Positions 20,601-23,483 of a stretch of DNA of 23,555 nt are shown here, in pieces. Below the pieces are notes generated by a model. That model ran no database searches. It was given only the letters and a program-made list of their open reading frames with translations, and was not told where the DNA came from. The DNA comes from Mnemiopsis leidyi (lineage: Eukaryota; Ctenophora; Tentaculata; Lobata; Bolinopsidae), in NCBI GenBank assembly GCA_000226015.1, contig JH152696.1, forward strand, positions 245,520 through 269,074, read 5' to 3'. Numbering within the stretch: position 1 is the stretch's first letter; each line of letters begins with the position of its first letter. Both the position numbers and the translations under genes were made by a program.

Positions 20601-22779
20601 CCCAGCAATGCTTGTTTTGATGGAGTAAGCTAATGCTATAGTTTTGCTAGCAAGACTTTTTCGATTTGCGACGATTATTTTATCCAACTGATTGAGTTAA
20701 ATAACCTCAACATGTCCATTAAGCACGATTTCGTGCCAATAATGGTTCGCAGCAAGGTAGGGTTACCTATTTACAGTGCTTTAGGGTTGCTTATTTACAG
20801 TGCTTTAATCAATTGTGCACATTAACAATTAAGCAGCTGGGACCACTTTCGCTGGTCTGCATTCTGCATAACCAATTCCACCTGATGGGATTAGGCTGAT
20901 CCAATTTATACCAGCTATACTACAGAAACACTTAAGCAGTTTTCTTAACAATAACTTATATCACGTGACCTCAGTACCAGCTGCTTCTAACTTCCTCGTT
21001 CCTATATATCTACCAACCTCTTTTAACGCATTAATATAATTAATATAATATCAATCTGGGCGAAAGTTTTGAGTGCACGAAAGCCGCACGTCGTTTTCAT
21101 TTATGAAATGACCTGCATCTTGGTCGGCCACATTATTTTCTAGTCAAGACAGTTTCCTTGATTTGTGGTGTTGAATATCATTAAGAACAAATGTCTTGAA
21201 AATGAATCATTACTCGCAAAGTAAATCGACAAATCGTAAGTTATAAGGACAGTGAAGATCAAGAGATTTATTTATTAATGTTATTAATCGCTGTTTATGA
21301 AAGAGTAGTTGTTGCAATTGAATGAAATCATATCTATATATTATACCGTTTAGTAAAATCTACCACTGAGTTACAGACTTCAGAGCAAGTGCGTTTTATG
21401 CATCTATGTTTTAAAATGATTCGATTCAATCTATCAGTACACCCGGAAATCAGCATTTGATTTACCTTGCTAATGCCTGTTTTGCTGGTGAGCTAAGACG
21501 TTTTTGATTGGCGGCAAGTTATTCAATCCAATTGACTAAGTTTAACGTCGTTCACATATAACGTTATCACAGAAAGCGGGGGGGGGGGTTTCCAAATGAT
21601 AACGATTAATGACGAAGGAGAGGGGGATCTTGGCCAGTGATGACATCACCTAAAATTTAAAAATTTTGGTAGGTATCAGGATTTACCCATACCTTTTCTC
21701 AAATCTTACGGAGCCAGAAGGTTAATTCCCAAATAAATAACTTATTATATGGTAAATGTATAATCTGGAATTAACAGAAACTTGGTGGAATACTGTCAAC
21801 TGTGTCTGATCTGAATTCTTGACCAAAATGAGAGCAAATTTAGTTAATTTGGCTTGAAGCTGCGGGGAGGGGGTTCCGGCTATGATACTATCGTGATGGG
21901 GGGCGGTTAGGCACTGGTCTGCATTTTTAATTCCATCAATATGGGGCGAGACTGATCTAATAACTTATTCTACTGCCGAACACTAAACCAGTTTTCCTAA
22001 CAGTAACAATAACTTACCAGTACCATTGAAGACGTTCTTTGAGAGCAGTCCAGCAAGACTGGCCAGCTGACTTGGGGGGAGTTCGCCAAGATTGGATATT
22101 AGAGAAGCAAGAGTCTCTTGTATTGTTGAACTTGTTTCTGGGGTGGTGACTGGTTGGAATTTGTATTATAGTTAAACTGGCGACTCACTTAGGCGCGTAC
22201 TTGTCTTAATATTTAATACGACCTTTAGTCATGGGTGTGACGTTATTTCCGAAATGCGAAATAAACACAATTTATATAAATAAATTCTGCGTTTCTCTTG
22301 TCGCGGTGATACCCGACTCACGCAGCTAAAGCTGAACGTTAGAACGTTAGACGGATATAATCTCGTCAACGTTTCTCGTATAATCTAGGTGCTGTATTAC
22401 AAAATTCGATAATCTGAATCGATCGCAATGTATGGAGGTGAATATTTTGTTCCATGCTTCCATGACCATCGACCATACATTACAATTGATTCAGATTATT
22501 GAACGTACTCATACCTTGCTGATGAGCTGGTGTCGAAATACTCTTTGAATTGGAAGTTAAAGTCAAAGAAGCACTGCTGACTGCGGTTGTTAGTGGAGCC
22601 TCTAACTTTGGTCTTTTAGACGGCGGTGCGGAAGTGGTAGCATTCCGTGCAACTGATTGTCTTGTAACGCGCGGTGTCGTCGTAGCTACCGGCGATATTG
22701 CTTTTGGAGATTTTTTTTCCTTGGAGGCGGTCTCATCTTCGGCTTCACTCATGCTCAGCTCCTCAGATTTTATCACCAT
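2225..22779 (-). CDS. Giant polydactyl zinc-finger protein, 32 coding exons
   Basis: Joining 22779-22515, 22149-22018, 17046-16950, 15285-15167, 14455-14329, 14046-13939, 13142-13013, 12566-12441, 11948-11759, 11474-11362, 10989-10858, 10718-10645, 10477-10340, 10070-9989, 9656-9579, 9461-9272, 9125-9024, 8667-8530, 8275-8127, 7985-7870, 7530-7387, 7171-6998, 6673-6582, 6424-6246, 6010-5892, 5121-5006, 4836-4571, 4419-4229, 4037-3803, 3686-3576, 3404-3150 and 2614-2225 gives 4878 nt (1625 residues) with every splice phase agreeing. It has 30 C2H2 and 3 C2HC-like fingers, mostly CX2CX12HX4H without TGEKP linkers, flanked by Ser/Thr/Pro-rich and helical segments. It is presumably a nuclear nucleic-acid or protein binder. 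Thirteen fingers are split by introns. The internal exons are solid. The start (an acceptor-like site lies just before the ATG) and the exon 24 and exon 31 ends are less certain. The finger number recalls ZNF423/ZNF521, but orthology is not established. Confidence 0.85.
2615..3149 (-). other. Intron 31 with a two-copy 93-bp repeat
   Basis: Intron between exons 31 and 32. Segments starting at 2648 and 2741 ('aaggagttaatata.cattacc') are two diverged copies of a 93-bp unit. The rest shows nothing recognisable. Confidence 0.6.
3150..3404 (-). CDS. Zinc-finger gene exon 31
   Basis: Residues 1412-1496, phase 0 at both ends. The acceptor 'gaatgtcag' has a pyrimidine tract (tgtctcctctcttt) about 18 nt upstream. 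A basic stretch (ARERELRKKSK) is followed by Ser/Pro repeats of the form ARNSPLPxxx (two tandem copies) and then CLPPQITAAILPAIK, a copy of the helical motif. The donor is AAG|GTATAA. If the intron is retained the frame stops at once (V then TAA at 3146-3144), giving a shorter C-terminus. Confidence 0.75.
3576..3686 (-). CDS. Zinc-finger gene exon 30
   Basis: Residues 1375-1411, phase 0/0, acceptor 'cttgtcag', donor GAG|GTAAGT. It encodes a helix-turn-helix-like segment: VETLIQVLAS, a short turn, then SVSQARVVDLLDTIE, ending in a Lys-rich stretch. SVSQARVVDLLDTIE aligns without gaps to ELPPAKVTELLTTLT of exon 28. It contains no finger. Confidence 0.85.
3803..4037 (-). CDS. Zinc-finger gene exon 29 (C2HC finger 33)
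   Basis: Residues 1296-1374, acceptor 'tcctcttcctag' (phase 2), donor CAG|GTAACG (phase 0). It carries an isolated C2HC finger, CPRCREKF followed by ALASHLQSC, separated from the main finger block by about 200 residues. A Pro/Lys-rich linker and a helical tail (LKLIHRQLFIAA) follow. Confidence 0.85.
4056..4096. repeat. 15-bp tandem repeat beside exon 29 acceptor
   Basis: Nearly three copies of 'atacttacagacatt'. On the minus (transcribed) strand each copy reads ...CTGTAAGTAT, a consensus-like 5' splice donor, and the last lies about 20 nt before the exon 29 acceptor. Confidence 0.85.
4229..4419 (-). CDS. Zinc-finger gene exon 28 (helical repeats)
   Basis: Residues 1233-1296, acceptor 'ttcccttccag' (phase 0), donor CAG|GTGACA (phase 2). 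There is no finger. It holds consecutive copies of the short helical motif: the exon 27/28 junction (GLSPQ|AVLEALS), ELPPAKVTELLTTLT, and GLPTREGIISSLATN, then a Pro-rich end. Confidence 0.85.
4571..4836 (-). CDS. Zinc-finger gene exon 27 (Ser/Thr/Pro-rich linker)
   Basis: Residues 1144-1232, acceptor 'caacactcactcag' (phase 1), donor CAG|GTTTGT (phase 0). Most of it is low-complexity Ser/Thr/Pro (for example VPTSTPSLTPSLSSAL), likely disordered. The last 25 residues are hydrophobic (GTLAGIISSLFGPGMGGLSP) and lead into the helical repeats of exon 28. It resembles exon 1 in composition and in sitting before a helical motif. Confidence 0.85.
4867..4912. repeat. 23-bp tandem duplication in intron 26
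   Basis: Two adjacent copies of 'atatgtcactagcgtggacc' plus three bases, at 4867 and 4890. They are almost identical, so the duplication is recent. Confidence 0.85.
5006..5121 (-). CDS. Zinc-finger gene exon 26 (end of finger 32)
   Basis: Residues 1105-1144, acceptor 'atttgccaccag' (phase 2), donor CTG|GTCAGT (phase 1). It completes finger 32 as a C2HC variant ending HEC (one residue between His and Cys). Then comes a linker and SSLKVADLSTADLQLLLDTL, the first copy of the helical motif after the finger block. Confidence 0.8.
5122..5891 (-). other. Intron 25, nothing recognised
   Basis: A 770-bp AT-rich intron between exons 25 and 26. I see no coding frame, tandem repeat or mobile element. 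Confidence 0.6.
5892..6010 (-). CDS. Zinc-finger gene exon 25 (fingers 31-32)
   Basis: Residues 1066-1105, acceptor 'caatttcaccacag' (phase 0), donor AAG|GTAAAC (phase 2). Finger 31 starts at the first residue (CKKC, spacing CX2CX12HX3H). Finger 32 begins CTLCNQQFS and is cut by the intron before its helix. Confidence 0.9.
6246..6424 (-). CDS. Zinc-finger gene exon 24 (fingers 29-30)
   Basis: Residues 1006-1065, acceptor 'tctcctctcctcttcag' (phase 1). Finger 29 is a standard CX2CX12HX4H finger (CVDC...). Finger 30 (CKGCFMMF...LAEHDC) lacks the second His and ends HDC, like finger 32. Two in-phase donors exist: GAG|GTGATT at 6246, preferred for its G at -1, and TGT|GTATAT at 6264, which would shorten the protein by six residues. 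Confidence 0.8.
6582..6673 (-). CDS. Zinc-finger gene exon 23 (finger 28)
   Basis: Residues 975-1006, acceptor 'ctatttcag' (phase 2), donor CTG|GTGAGT (phase 1). It encodes one whole finger, CSDCGDCF then ELKVHVTLKH. The exon boundary falls one base before the first Cys codon, as in exon 22. Confidence 0.9.
6998..7171 (-). CDS. Zinc-finger gene exon 22 (fingers 26-27)
   Basis: Residues 917-975, acceptor 'gataatgcag' (phase 2), donor TCG|GTGAGG (phase 2). It has two complete CX2CX12HX4H fingers, starting CIDCGKTF and CAVCEEAF. Their helices share the LKVH/LEVH pattern with finger 28, which suggests local duplication. Confidence 0.9.
7387..7530 (-). CDS. Zinc-finger gene exon 21 (fingers 24-25)
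   Basis: Residues 869-917, acceptor 'cagttttctccag' (phase 2), donor CAG|GTAAAC (phase 2). It supplies the helix and His pair of finger 24 (HLLQEHVAQH), whose Cys pair sits at the end of exon 20. It then encodes a complete finger 25 (CKQCNITF, CX2CX12HX3H). Confidence 0.9.
7587..7905. repeat. 44-bp tandem array containing exon end plus splice donor
   Basis: Seven units begin 'actttaacta' at 7587, 7638, 7682, 7726, 7770, 7814 and 7858. The period is 44 bp except for the first, which is 51. On the transcribed strand each unit carries the last coding bases of exon 20 (the CxxC of finger 24) followed by CTAG|GTTAGT. Only the 7858 unit adjoins the exon. Units 7587, 7770 and 7858 keep both Cys codons. 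Units 7638, 7682 and 7814 have lost the second Cys, 7726 has a stop, and 7682 also has a broken donor. Confidence 0.9.
7870..7985 (-). CDS. Zinc-finger gene exon 20 (finger 23, start of 24)
   Basis: Residues 831-869, acceptor 'ttgactccgtcag' (phase 0), donor TAG|GTTAGT (phase 2). It has a complete finger 23 (CDVCNKSF...MYRHQKSYH) and the Cys pair of finger 24 (CLTCGAR). The last 35 or so bases and the donor are the unit of the tandem array in the following intron. The frame fixes the donor at 7870, because reading through into the next unit meets a stop. Confidence 0.85.
8127..8275 (-). CDS. Zinc-finger gene exon 19 (fingers 21-22)
   Basis: Residues 781-830, acceptor 'cctcactttctcag' (phase 1), donor GAG|GTATAT (phase 0). 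It completes finger 21 (ASFATETALAEHQLNAH) and encodes the whole of finger 22 (CKMCGVKF...LSRHMKLEH), which ends at the exon edge with Lys/Gly/Asn/Glu. Confidence 0.9.
8530..8667 (-). CDS. Zinc-finger gene exon 18 (finger 20, start of 21)
   Basis: Residues 735-781, acceptor 'tgtttttacag' (phase 1), donor CTG|GTAAGT (phase 1). Finger 20 (CDVCQEKF...SDYFKHISFAH) closely resembles finger 1 (QSDYFKHVTFSH). A Gly/Ala/Thr/Glu linker follows, then the Cys pair of finger 21 (CTNC). Confidence 0.9.
8850..9012. repeat. Degenerate repeats in intron 17
   Basis: About four diverged copies, 45-65 bp apart, of a 'gcagactaa.tctttaa' and 'ctttaaagaacaca' combination. They end next to the exon 17 donor at 9023. 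Confidence 0.6.
9024..9125 (-). CDS. Zinc-finger gene exon 17 (end of 18, finger 19)
   Basis: Residues 701-735, acceptor 'atttttcggtag' (phase 1), donor AGA|GTAAGT (phase 1). It gives the second His of finger 18 (EIYH) and a complete finger 19 (CNKCPKKT...LDKHIALLH). Finger 19 has Thr where the conserved Phe is expected. Confidence 0.9.
9272..9461 (-). CDS. Zinc-finger gene exon 16 (finger 17, start of 18)
   Basis: Residues 638-701, acceptor 'ctcctccgcag' (phase 0), donor TAG|GTTTGT (phase 1). After a 17-residue Gly-rich lead it encodes finger 17 (CTICRAKF...EDHMQREH) and most of finger 18 (CDICSHCF...LHKHI). The intron that follows begins with an AT-rich (GTTT)n tract that includes the donor. 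Confidence 0.9.
9477..9539. repeat. Two-copy repeat in intron 15
   Basis: 'ggtttaaacc.atcatagg' occurs at 9477 and 9519, 42 bp apart. The core ggtttaaacc is itself a palindrome. The first copy lies just upstream of the exon 16 acceptor. Confidence 0.75.
9579..9656 (-). CDS. Zinc-finger gene exon 15 (end of finger 16)
   Basis: Residues 612-637, phase 0/0, acceptor 'aatttccggcag', donor CAG|GTAGGC. It contributes LAKHFSSH, the end of finger 16 (HX3H), then a Ser/Thr linker. Because it is 26 codons with both ends in phase 0, skipping it would keep the frame but destroy finger 16. Confidence 0.85.
9663..9694. repeat. 16-bp tandem duplication at exon 15 acceptor
   Basis: Two copies of 'gaaattcggtaagcta' directly upstream (in transcription) of the exon 15 acceptor. 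Confidence 0.8.
9776..9925. repeat. 40-bp tandem repeat in intron 14
   Basis: Four nearly perfect copies with period 40: 'tcattgtttgaatt' recurs at 9781, 9821, 9861 and 9901. The high identity points to recent expansion. Confidence 0.95.
9989..10070 (-). CDS. Zinc-finger gene exon 14 (end of 15, start of 16)
   Basis: Residues 584-611, acceptor 'aatgccttag' (phase 2), donor GAG|GTTCGT (phase 0). It supplies NHITTKH of finger 15 and the first part of finger 16 (CRICLEHFSTKAE). Both fingers are therefore split across introns. Confidence 0.85.
10340..10477 (-). CDS. Zinc-finger gene exon 13 (fingers 13 end, 14, 15 start)
   Basis: Residues 538-584, acceptor 'ctcatttgctag' (phase 2), donor GAG|GTAACT (phase 2). 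It supplies the second His of finger 13 (RQEH), a whole finger 14 (CSVCKEEL...LDLHIVSQH, with Leu in place of Phe), and CDDCDSRFSSKLML of finger 15. Confidence 0.85.
10645..10718 (-). CDS. Zinc-finger gene exon 12 (finger 13)
   Basis: Residues 514-538, 74 nt, the shortest exon. Acceptor 'aatattatcacag' (phase 0), donor AAG|GTCAGC (phase 2). It encodes CESCDARF...LQNHA. The intron falls between the two His residues. Confidence 0.85.
10858..10989 (-). CDS. Zinc-finger gene exon 11 (finger 12)
   Basis: Residues 470-513, phase 0/0, acceptor 'atatattcaacag', donor AAT|GTACGT. It has one whole finger (CLFCDNKY...LVDHCRKQH) and a charged linker. As a 132-nt symmetric exon it could be skipped without a frameshift. 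Confidence 0.85.
10990..11361 (-). other. Intron 10, nothing recognised
   Basis: A 372-bp intron with no clear repeat or coding signal. It is somewhat GC-richer around 11080-11160. Confidence 0.55.
11362..11474 (-). CDS. Zinc-finger gene exon 10 (end of 10, finger 11)
   Basis: Residues 432-469, acceptor 'tatttaattgcag' (phase 1), donor GAG|GTATCT (phase 0). It completes finger 10 (EILEEHISNVH), which has only 11 residues between the Cys and His pairs, and encodes finger 11 (CDICNVVF...LEHFSTVH). Confidence 0.85.
11526..11710. repeat. Degenerate 'accaagcaac' repeats in intron 9
   Basis: An irregular array of short motifs such as 'aaccaccaag', 'cctagcaac' and 'caagcaac' fills most of intron 9. 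The units are too diverged to fix a period. Confidence 0.6.
11759..11948 (-). CDS. Zinc-finger gene exon 9 (end of 8, 9, start of 10)
   Basis: Residues 369-432, acceptor 'tgatttcccag' (phase 0), donor ACG|GTAAGT (phase 1). It opens with the second His of finger 8 (AH). A 30-residue Thr/Glu-rich acidic linker follows, then finger 9 (CRFCDATF...LTHVKTSH) and the Cys pair of finger 10 (CVYCSAVLSN). Confidence 0.85.
11965..12440. repeat. AT-rich 12-bp minisatellite filling intron 8
   Basis: More than 35 copies of variants of 'caaactatcaaa' span nearly all of intron 8, from next to the exon 9 acceptor to the exon 8 donor. On the transcribed strand the unit reads GTTTGWTWGWTA and the exon 8 donor (GAG|GTTTGT) is part of it. 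Long open frames rich in Leu-Phe-Asp across it are translated repeat, not genes. Confidence 0.95.
12441..12566 (-). CDS. Zinc-finger gene exon 8 (end of 7, start of 8)
   Basis: Residues 327-368, phase 0/0, acceptor 'caactctccgacag', donor GAG|GTTTGT. It supplies the helix and His pair of finger 7 (FNSVESYDIHLSHFH) and finger 8 up to CIKCNKRY...FQNHVME. Confidence 0.85.
12574..12720. repeat. 27-bp tandem repeat beside exon 8 acceptor
   Basis: Five near-perfect copies of 'gactagatattatctgtg' plus 'ttattactg' (period 27). The array begins within about 10 bp of the exon 8 acceptor. Confidence 0.95.
13013..13142 (-). CDS. Zinc-finger gene exon 7 (end of 5, 6, start of 7)
   Basis: Residues 283-326, acceptor 'tattctccgcag' (phase 2), donor ATT|GTAAGT (phase 0). 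It completes finger 5 (SFKH), encodes finger 6 (CTICNKPF...LKLHIKEEH) and starts finger 7 (CCAC then AEQGTVKI). Finger 7 has about five extra residues between its Cys pair and its Phe. Confidence 0.85.
13150..13695. repeat. 17-bp minisatellite (gagatagtaactatagt) in intron 6
   Basis: About 32 copies of 'gagatagtaactatagt', with variants such as aaccatagt and aatcacagt. They start about 10 bp from the exon 7 acceptor. The 3' half is more homogeneous than the 5' half. Confidence 0.95.
13939..14046 (-). CDS. Zinc-finger gene exon 6 (end of 4, start of 5)
   Basis: Residues 247-283, acceptor 'atcaatttag' (phase 2), donor CAG|GTAATC (phase 2). It supplies NLELHLKAFH of finger 4 and CHMCTESF...LYKHI of finger 5. 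It is symmetric (108 nt). Confidence 0.9.
14329..14455 (-). CDS. Zinc-finger gene exon 5 (finger 3, start of 4)
   Basis: Residues 205-247, acceptor 'cctttctaatcag' (phase 1), donor CAG|GTTACT (phase 2). Finger 3 is CPVCDDKF...LQAHLYSH (HX3H). After only five linker residues finger 4 begins (CELCREVFSEH). Confidence 0.9.
14470..14830. repeat. Minisatellite 'gtgttgtcatggtgttatc' in intron 4
   Basis: Alternating 'gtgttatcat(t/a)' and 'gtgttgtcatg' units, with a composite period of about 28-38 bp, are repeated over 350 bp. The array ends about 15 bp from the exon 5 acceptor. The long plus-strand open frame here (Val-Leu-Ser-Trp-Cys-Tyr repeats) is translated repeat. Confidence 0.95.
15091..15143. 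repeat. 17-bp tandem repeat by exon 4 donor
   Basis: Three copies of 'ttttagcacgaatgtgg' (period 17), about 20 bp inside intron 4 from the exon 4 donor. Confidence 0.9.
15167..15285 (-). CDS. Zinc-finger gene exon 4 (end of 1, finger 2)
   Basis: Residues 165-204, acceptor 'actgaactcacag' (phase 2), donor ACG|GTAAGG (phase 1). It provides the second His of finger 1 (FSH) and finger 2 (CGVCLKSF...LEEHVRSEH), then an 18-residue linker. Confidence 0.9.
15560..16265 (-). pseudogene. Possible degraded coding island in intron 3
   Basis: Several peptide-like pieces lie on the minus strand in different frames. About 16260-16090 gives a Cys-rich piece ending CSPCGKRYEHC then TAA. A second frame over 16186-15953 stays open for 77 codons. 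About 15835-15725 gives APGKLARELKQEISENSS and more, then a stop. About 15700-15600 gives CDLCLDYACVSATFC then YKSC, faintly like a zinc-binding cluster. No single frame joins them and I recognise no family. It could be a decayed transposon or gene, or chance. Confidence 0.25.
16266..16949 (-). other. Start of intron 3, nothing recognised
   Basis: AT-rich intron sequence following exon 3. No repeat or gene is seen. Confidence 0.5.
16950..17046 (-). CDS. Zinc-finger gene exon 3 (finger 1)
   Basis: Residues 133-165, acceptor 'acctatctccag' (phase 1), donor TAC|GTAAGT (phase 2). After 14 residues finger 1 begins at about residue 147 (CDMCSASF...SDYFKHV). The intron lies between the two His residues. 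Its incoming phase matches exon 2 although the two are separated by about 5 kb. Confidence 0.85.
17061..17224. repeat. 46-48-bp tandem repeat beside exon 3 acceptor
   Basis: Units starting 'gtgtta.tgca.gtgcata' at 17061, 17109, 17155 and 17201. The array begins 15 bp from the exon 3 acceptor. Each unit contains the near-palindrome 'tgcaggtgca'. Confidence 0.9.
17455..17646 (-). mobile_element. tRNA-derived SINE
   Basis: The 5' part (17646-17571) is tRNA-like. The A box TAGCGCAGTTGG is at 17639-17628 and the B box GTTCGAATCC at 17593-17584. The sequence best resembles an elongator tRNA-Met-type molecule. The T stem cannot pair (CCGAG on both sides of the loop) and the element continues as a conserved-looking body, so it is a SINE rather than a tRNA. 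The body has two hairpins: 17544-17562 (TGAGCGTC, three-base loop) and 17487-17500 (CCCGA, four-base loop). The 3' tail and target-site duplication were not found, so the left end is approximate. Confidence 0.75.
17940..17952. repeat. Poly-C run (13)
   Basis: Thirteen consecutive C bases. An 11-G run occurs at 21578-21588 in the same intron. Both are prone to length error in sequencing. Confidence 0.9.
18047..18555. repeat. Higher-order repeat unit U, copy 1
   Basis: Shares blocks with copies at 19537, 20450 and 21375: 'caaatatagatt', 'gcttcaatctatcggtatca', 'cagtacacc', 'ggtctgcattt', 'aattccatc' and 'ctgccgaaacgctaaa'. It is closest to the 20450 copy. Function and class are unknown. Confidence 0.75.
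18556..18990. repeat. Higher-order repeat tail A, copy 1
   Basis: Homologous to about 20960-21370. Shared stretches include 'ttggtcggcca', 'attttctagtcaagacagtt', 'ccttgatttgtgg' and 'cattactcgcaaagtaaatc', at roughly 80 percent identity by eye. Confidence 0.75.
18991..19536. other. Intron 2 spacer, nothing recognised
   Basis: AT-rich sequence between repeat copies. No coding or repeat signal is seen. Confidence 0.5.
19537..20051. repeat. Higher-order repeat unit U, copy 2
   Basis: Second U copy, followed directly by the decayed copy of exon 2. A short plus-strand frame within it is conserved weakly with the other copies but does not look like a protein domain. Confidence 0.7.
20052..20163 (-). 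pseudogene. Decayed duplicate of exon 2
   Basis: Aligns to exon 2 (22149-22018) across its length, keeping ETSSTVQETLASLI and NLGELPPSQLAS and splice-like ends. It has an in-frame TAA four codons in, a 6-nt insertion and a 26-nt deletion, so it is 112 nt rather than 132 and cannot encode the motif. Confidence 0.85.
20348..20452 (-). pseudogene. Decayed, truncated duplicate of exon 1
   Basis: Matches the 3' part of exon 1 (around 22515-22610), including the donor AAG|GTATGAG and the stretch encoding TTAVSSASLTLTS. Relative to exon 1 it carries a 4-nt insertion. Homology stops at about 20452, where unit U begins, so the start codon and NLS-like region are missing. Confidence 0.8.
20450..20959. 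repeat. Higher-order repeat unit U, copy 3
   Basis: Closest to copy 1, from which it starts about 2.4 kb away. It carries a small extra internal duplication ('gggtt(a/g)c.tatttacagtgcttta' twice around 20761-20810). Confidence 0.75.
20960..21374. repeat. Higher-order repeat tail A, copy 2
   Basis: Second copy of the A tail, homologous to 18556-18990. Confidence 0.75.
21375..22017. repeat. Higher-order repeat unit U, copy 4, with insertion
   Basis: Fourth U copy, ending at the exon 2 donor. About 370 bp (roughly 21546-21915), including an 11-G run and other G-rich tracts, has no counterpart in the other copies and looks like an insertion. Confidence 0.65.
22018..22149 (-). CDS. Zinc-finger gene exon 2 (helical motif)
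   Basis: Residues 89-132, symmetric 132-nt exon in phase 1, acceptor 'aattccaaccag', donor CTG|GTAAGT. It encodes ETLASLISNLGELPPSQL followed by ASLAGLLS, the N-terminal copy of the helical motif found again in exons 26-32. It has a decayed twin at 20052-20163, and its clean frame beside that broken copy supports function. Confidence 0.8.
22297..22370 (+). repeat. Dispersed repeat, copy 2 (intron 1)
   Basis: Counterpart of 1052-1117, with an 8-bp internal duplication (gttagaac). The absence of this segment from the decayed copy of intron 1 (20164-20347) suggests it inserted after the local duplication, or was lost from that copy. Confidence 0.75.
22405..22503. repeat. Imperfect hairpin in intron 1 next to exon 1 donor
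   Basis: Arms 22405-22434 and 22473-22503 ('ataatctgaatc' ... 'caatgtatgg' against its complement) pair over about 30 bp with roughly five mismatches. They end about 12 nt from the exon 1 donor. Only the left arm is recognisable in the duplicate near 20300. Confidence 0.75.
22515..22779 (-). CDS. Zinc-finger gene exon 1 (N-terminus)
   Basis: ATG at 22779, residues 1-88, donor AAG|GTATGAG (phase 1). It is acidic/Ser-rich at first (SEELSMSEAEDETASKEKK), then Ser/Thr/Pro-rich, with the basic patch PPSKRPK at 52-58 as a likely nuclear-localisation signal. The tail TSNSKSIST resembles exon 32. A good 3' splice site (TTTTTGACAATGCAG) ends at 22785, five bases before the ATG, so this may be the second exon, with a 5' UTR or a few extra codons upstream. 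A longer start at 22824 would add a hydrophobic leader, unlikely for a zinc-finger protein. Confidence 0.7.
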
Positions 22780-22784
22780 AGCAA

Positions 22785-23482
22785 CTGCATTGTCAAAAAT
22801 CAAAAATAAGGCTAATTTGATCAATTTGGAAGTCTTTCACCAAAATGCGATACCAATACCATTGGCATTGCCGTACTAGTGGTAGTACTAGTAGTATAAC
22901 TAGTAGTAGTGGTACGACTACGAACTACGAGTACGACTACGAGTTGAATTTGACGAGGATTGAAACGATCTTTAATTCTCAGAGCAGAAAAGTAAGCAAA
23001 AAACGAACACCGTTTTGCAAAATGCATACAATAACAAAGGGTCAAGCACGTTAGTATAAAGTAATATAAGCATTTTGAATATAATTAGGCAACAATATTT
23101 ATGCCATAAGTCATAAGTAATAGGTATTTAGGAACGCTAACAAGGCCAAAGGTAACACTGACAAGTTAATTCGTTTATCAAAACTATAGTTACCTTGGAA
23201 ACAAGATATGCTTTCACTAGCAACCATATTGATATAGATTAAAGTATTCATGGTAACGAGTAAAACTTAATAAGGCCGATATCAGCAATTGGTCAACACA
23301 AAGAGAAAATTCAGAGAAATTGCGGCGCAGCAACCCGGAAACAAGTTTATAAAGAGCAAGTATAAAGATGGAGAAAGTAGCCTTGTGGTGGCGCTGCCGG
23401 CAACCGGTTTTCCCGGAAACGGTTAGTTTGTCCTGCCCTCTCGCTTCTCGCATTGGATTCCCCGGTAACCCGGAAACGGCGA
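22785..23482. promoter_or_regulatory. Upstream region, possible promoter (weak)
   Basis: Region upstream of exon 1. Around 22865-22946 there is a 'tagtag/tacgac' simple repeat. From about 23320 to 23482 the sequence is GC-richer and CpG-containing, with three 'ccggaaac' motifs (about 23336, 23424 and 23471). Such a patch could be a promoter, but no start site or TATA box is evident. No convincing gene was found. Confidence 0.25.
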
Positions 23483-23483
23483 G

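Noticed and set aside
19551..20628. Short plus-strand frames sharing 'CQTSEH' in the U repeats
   Set aside because: The reading is not maintained in all four copies. The similarity reflects DNA-level duplication rather than a conserved protein.
22550..22879. A 109-codon plus-strand frame opposite exon 1
   Set aside because: Antisense shadow of exon 1. The minus frame has the splice donor, matching phase and NLS-like patch.
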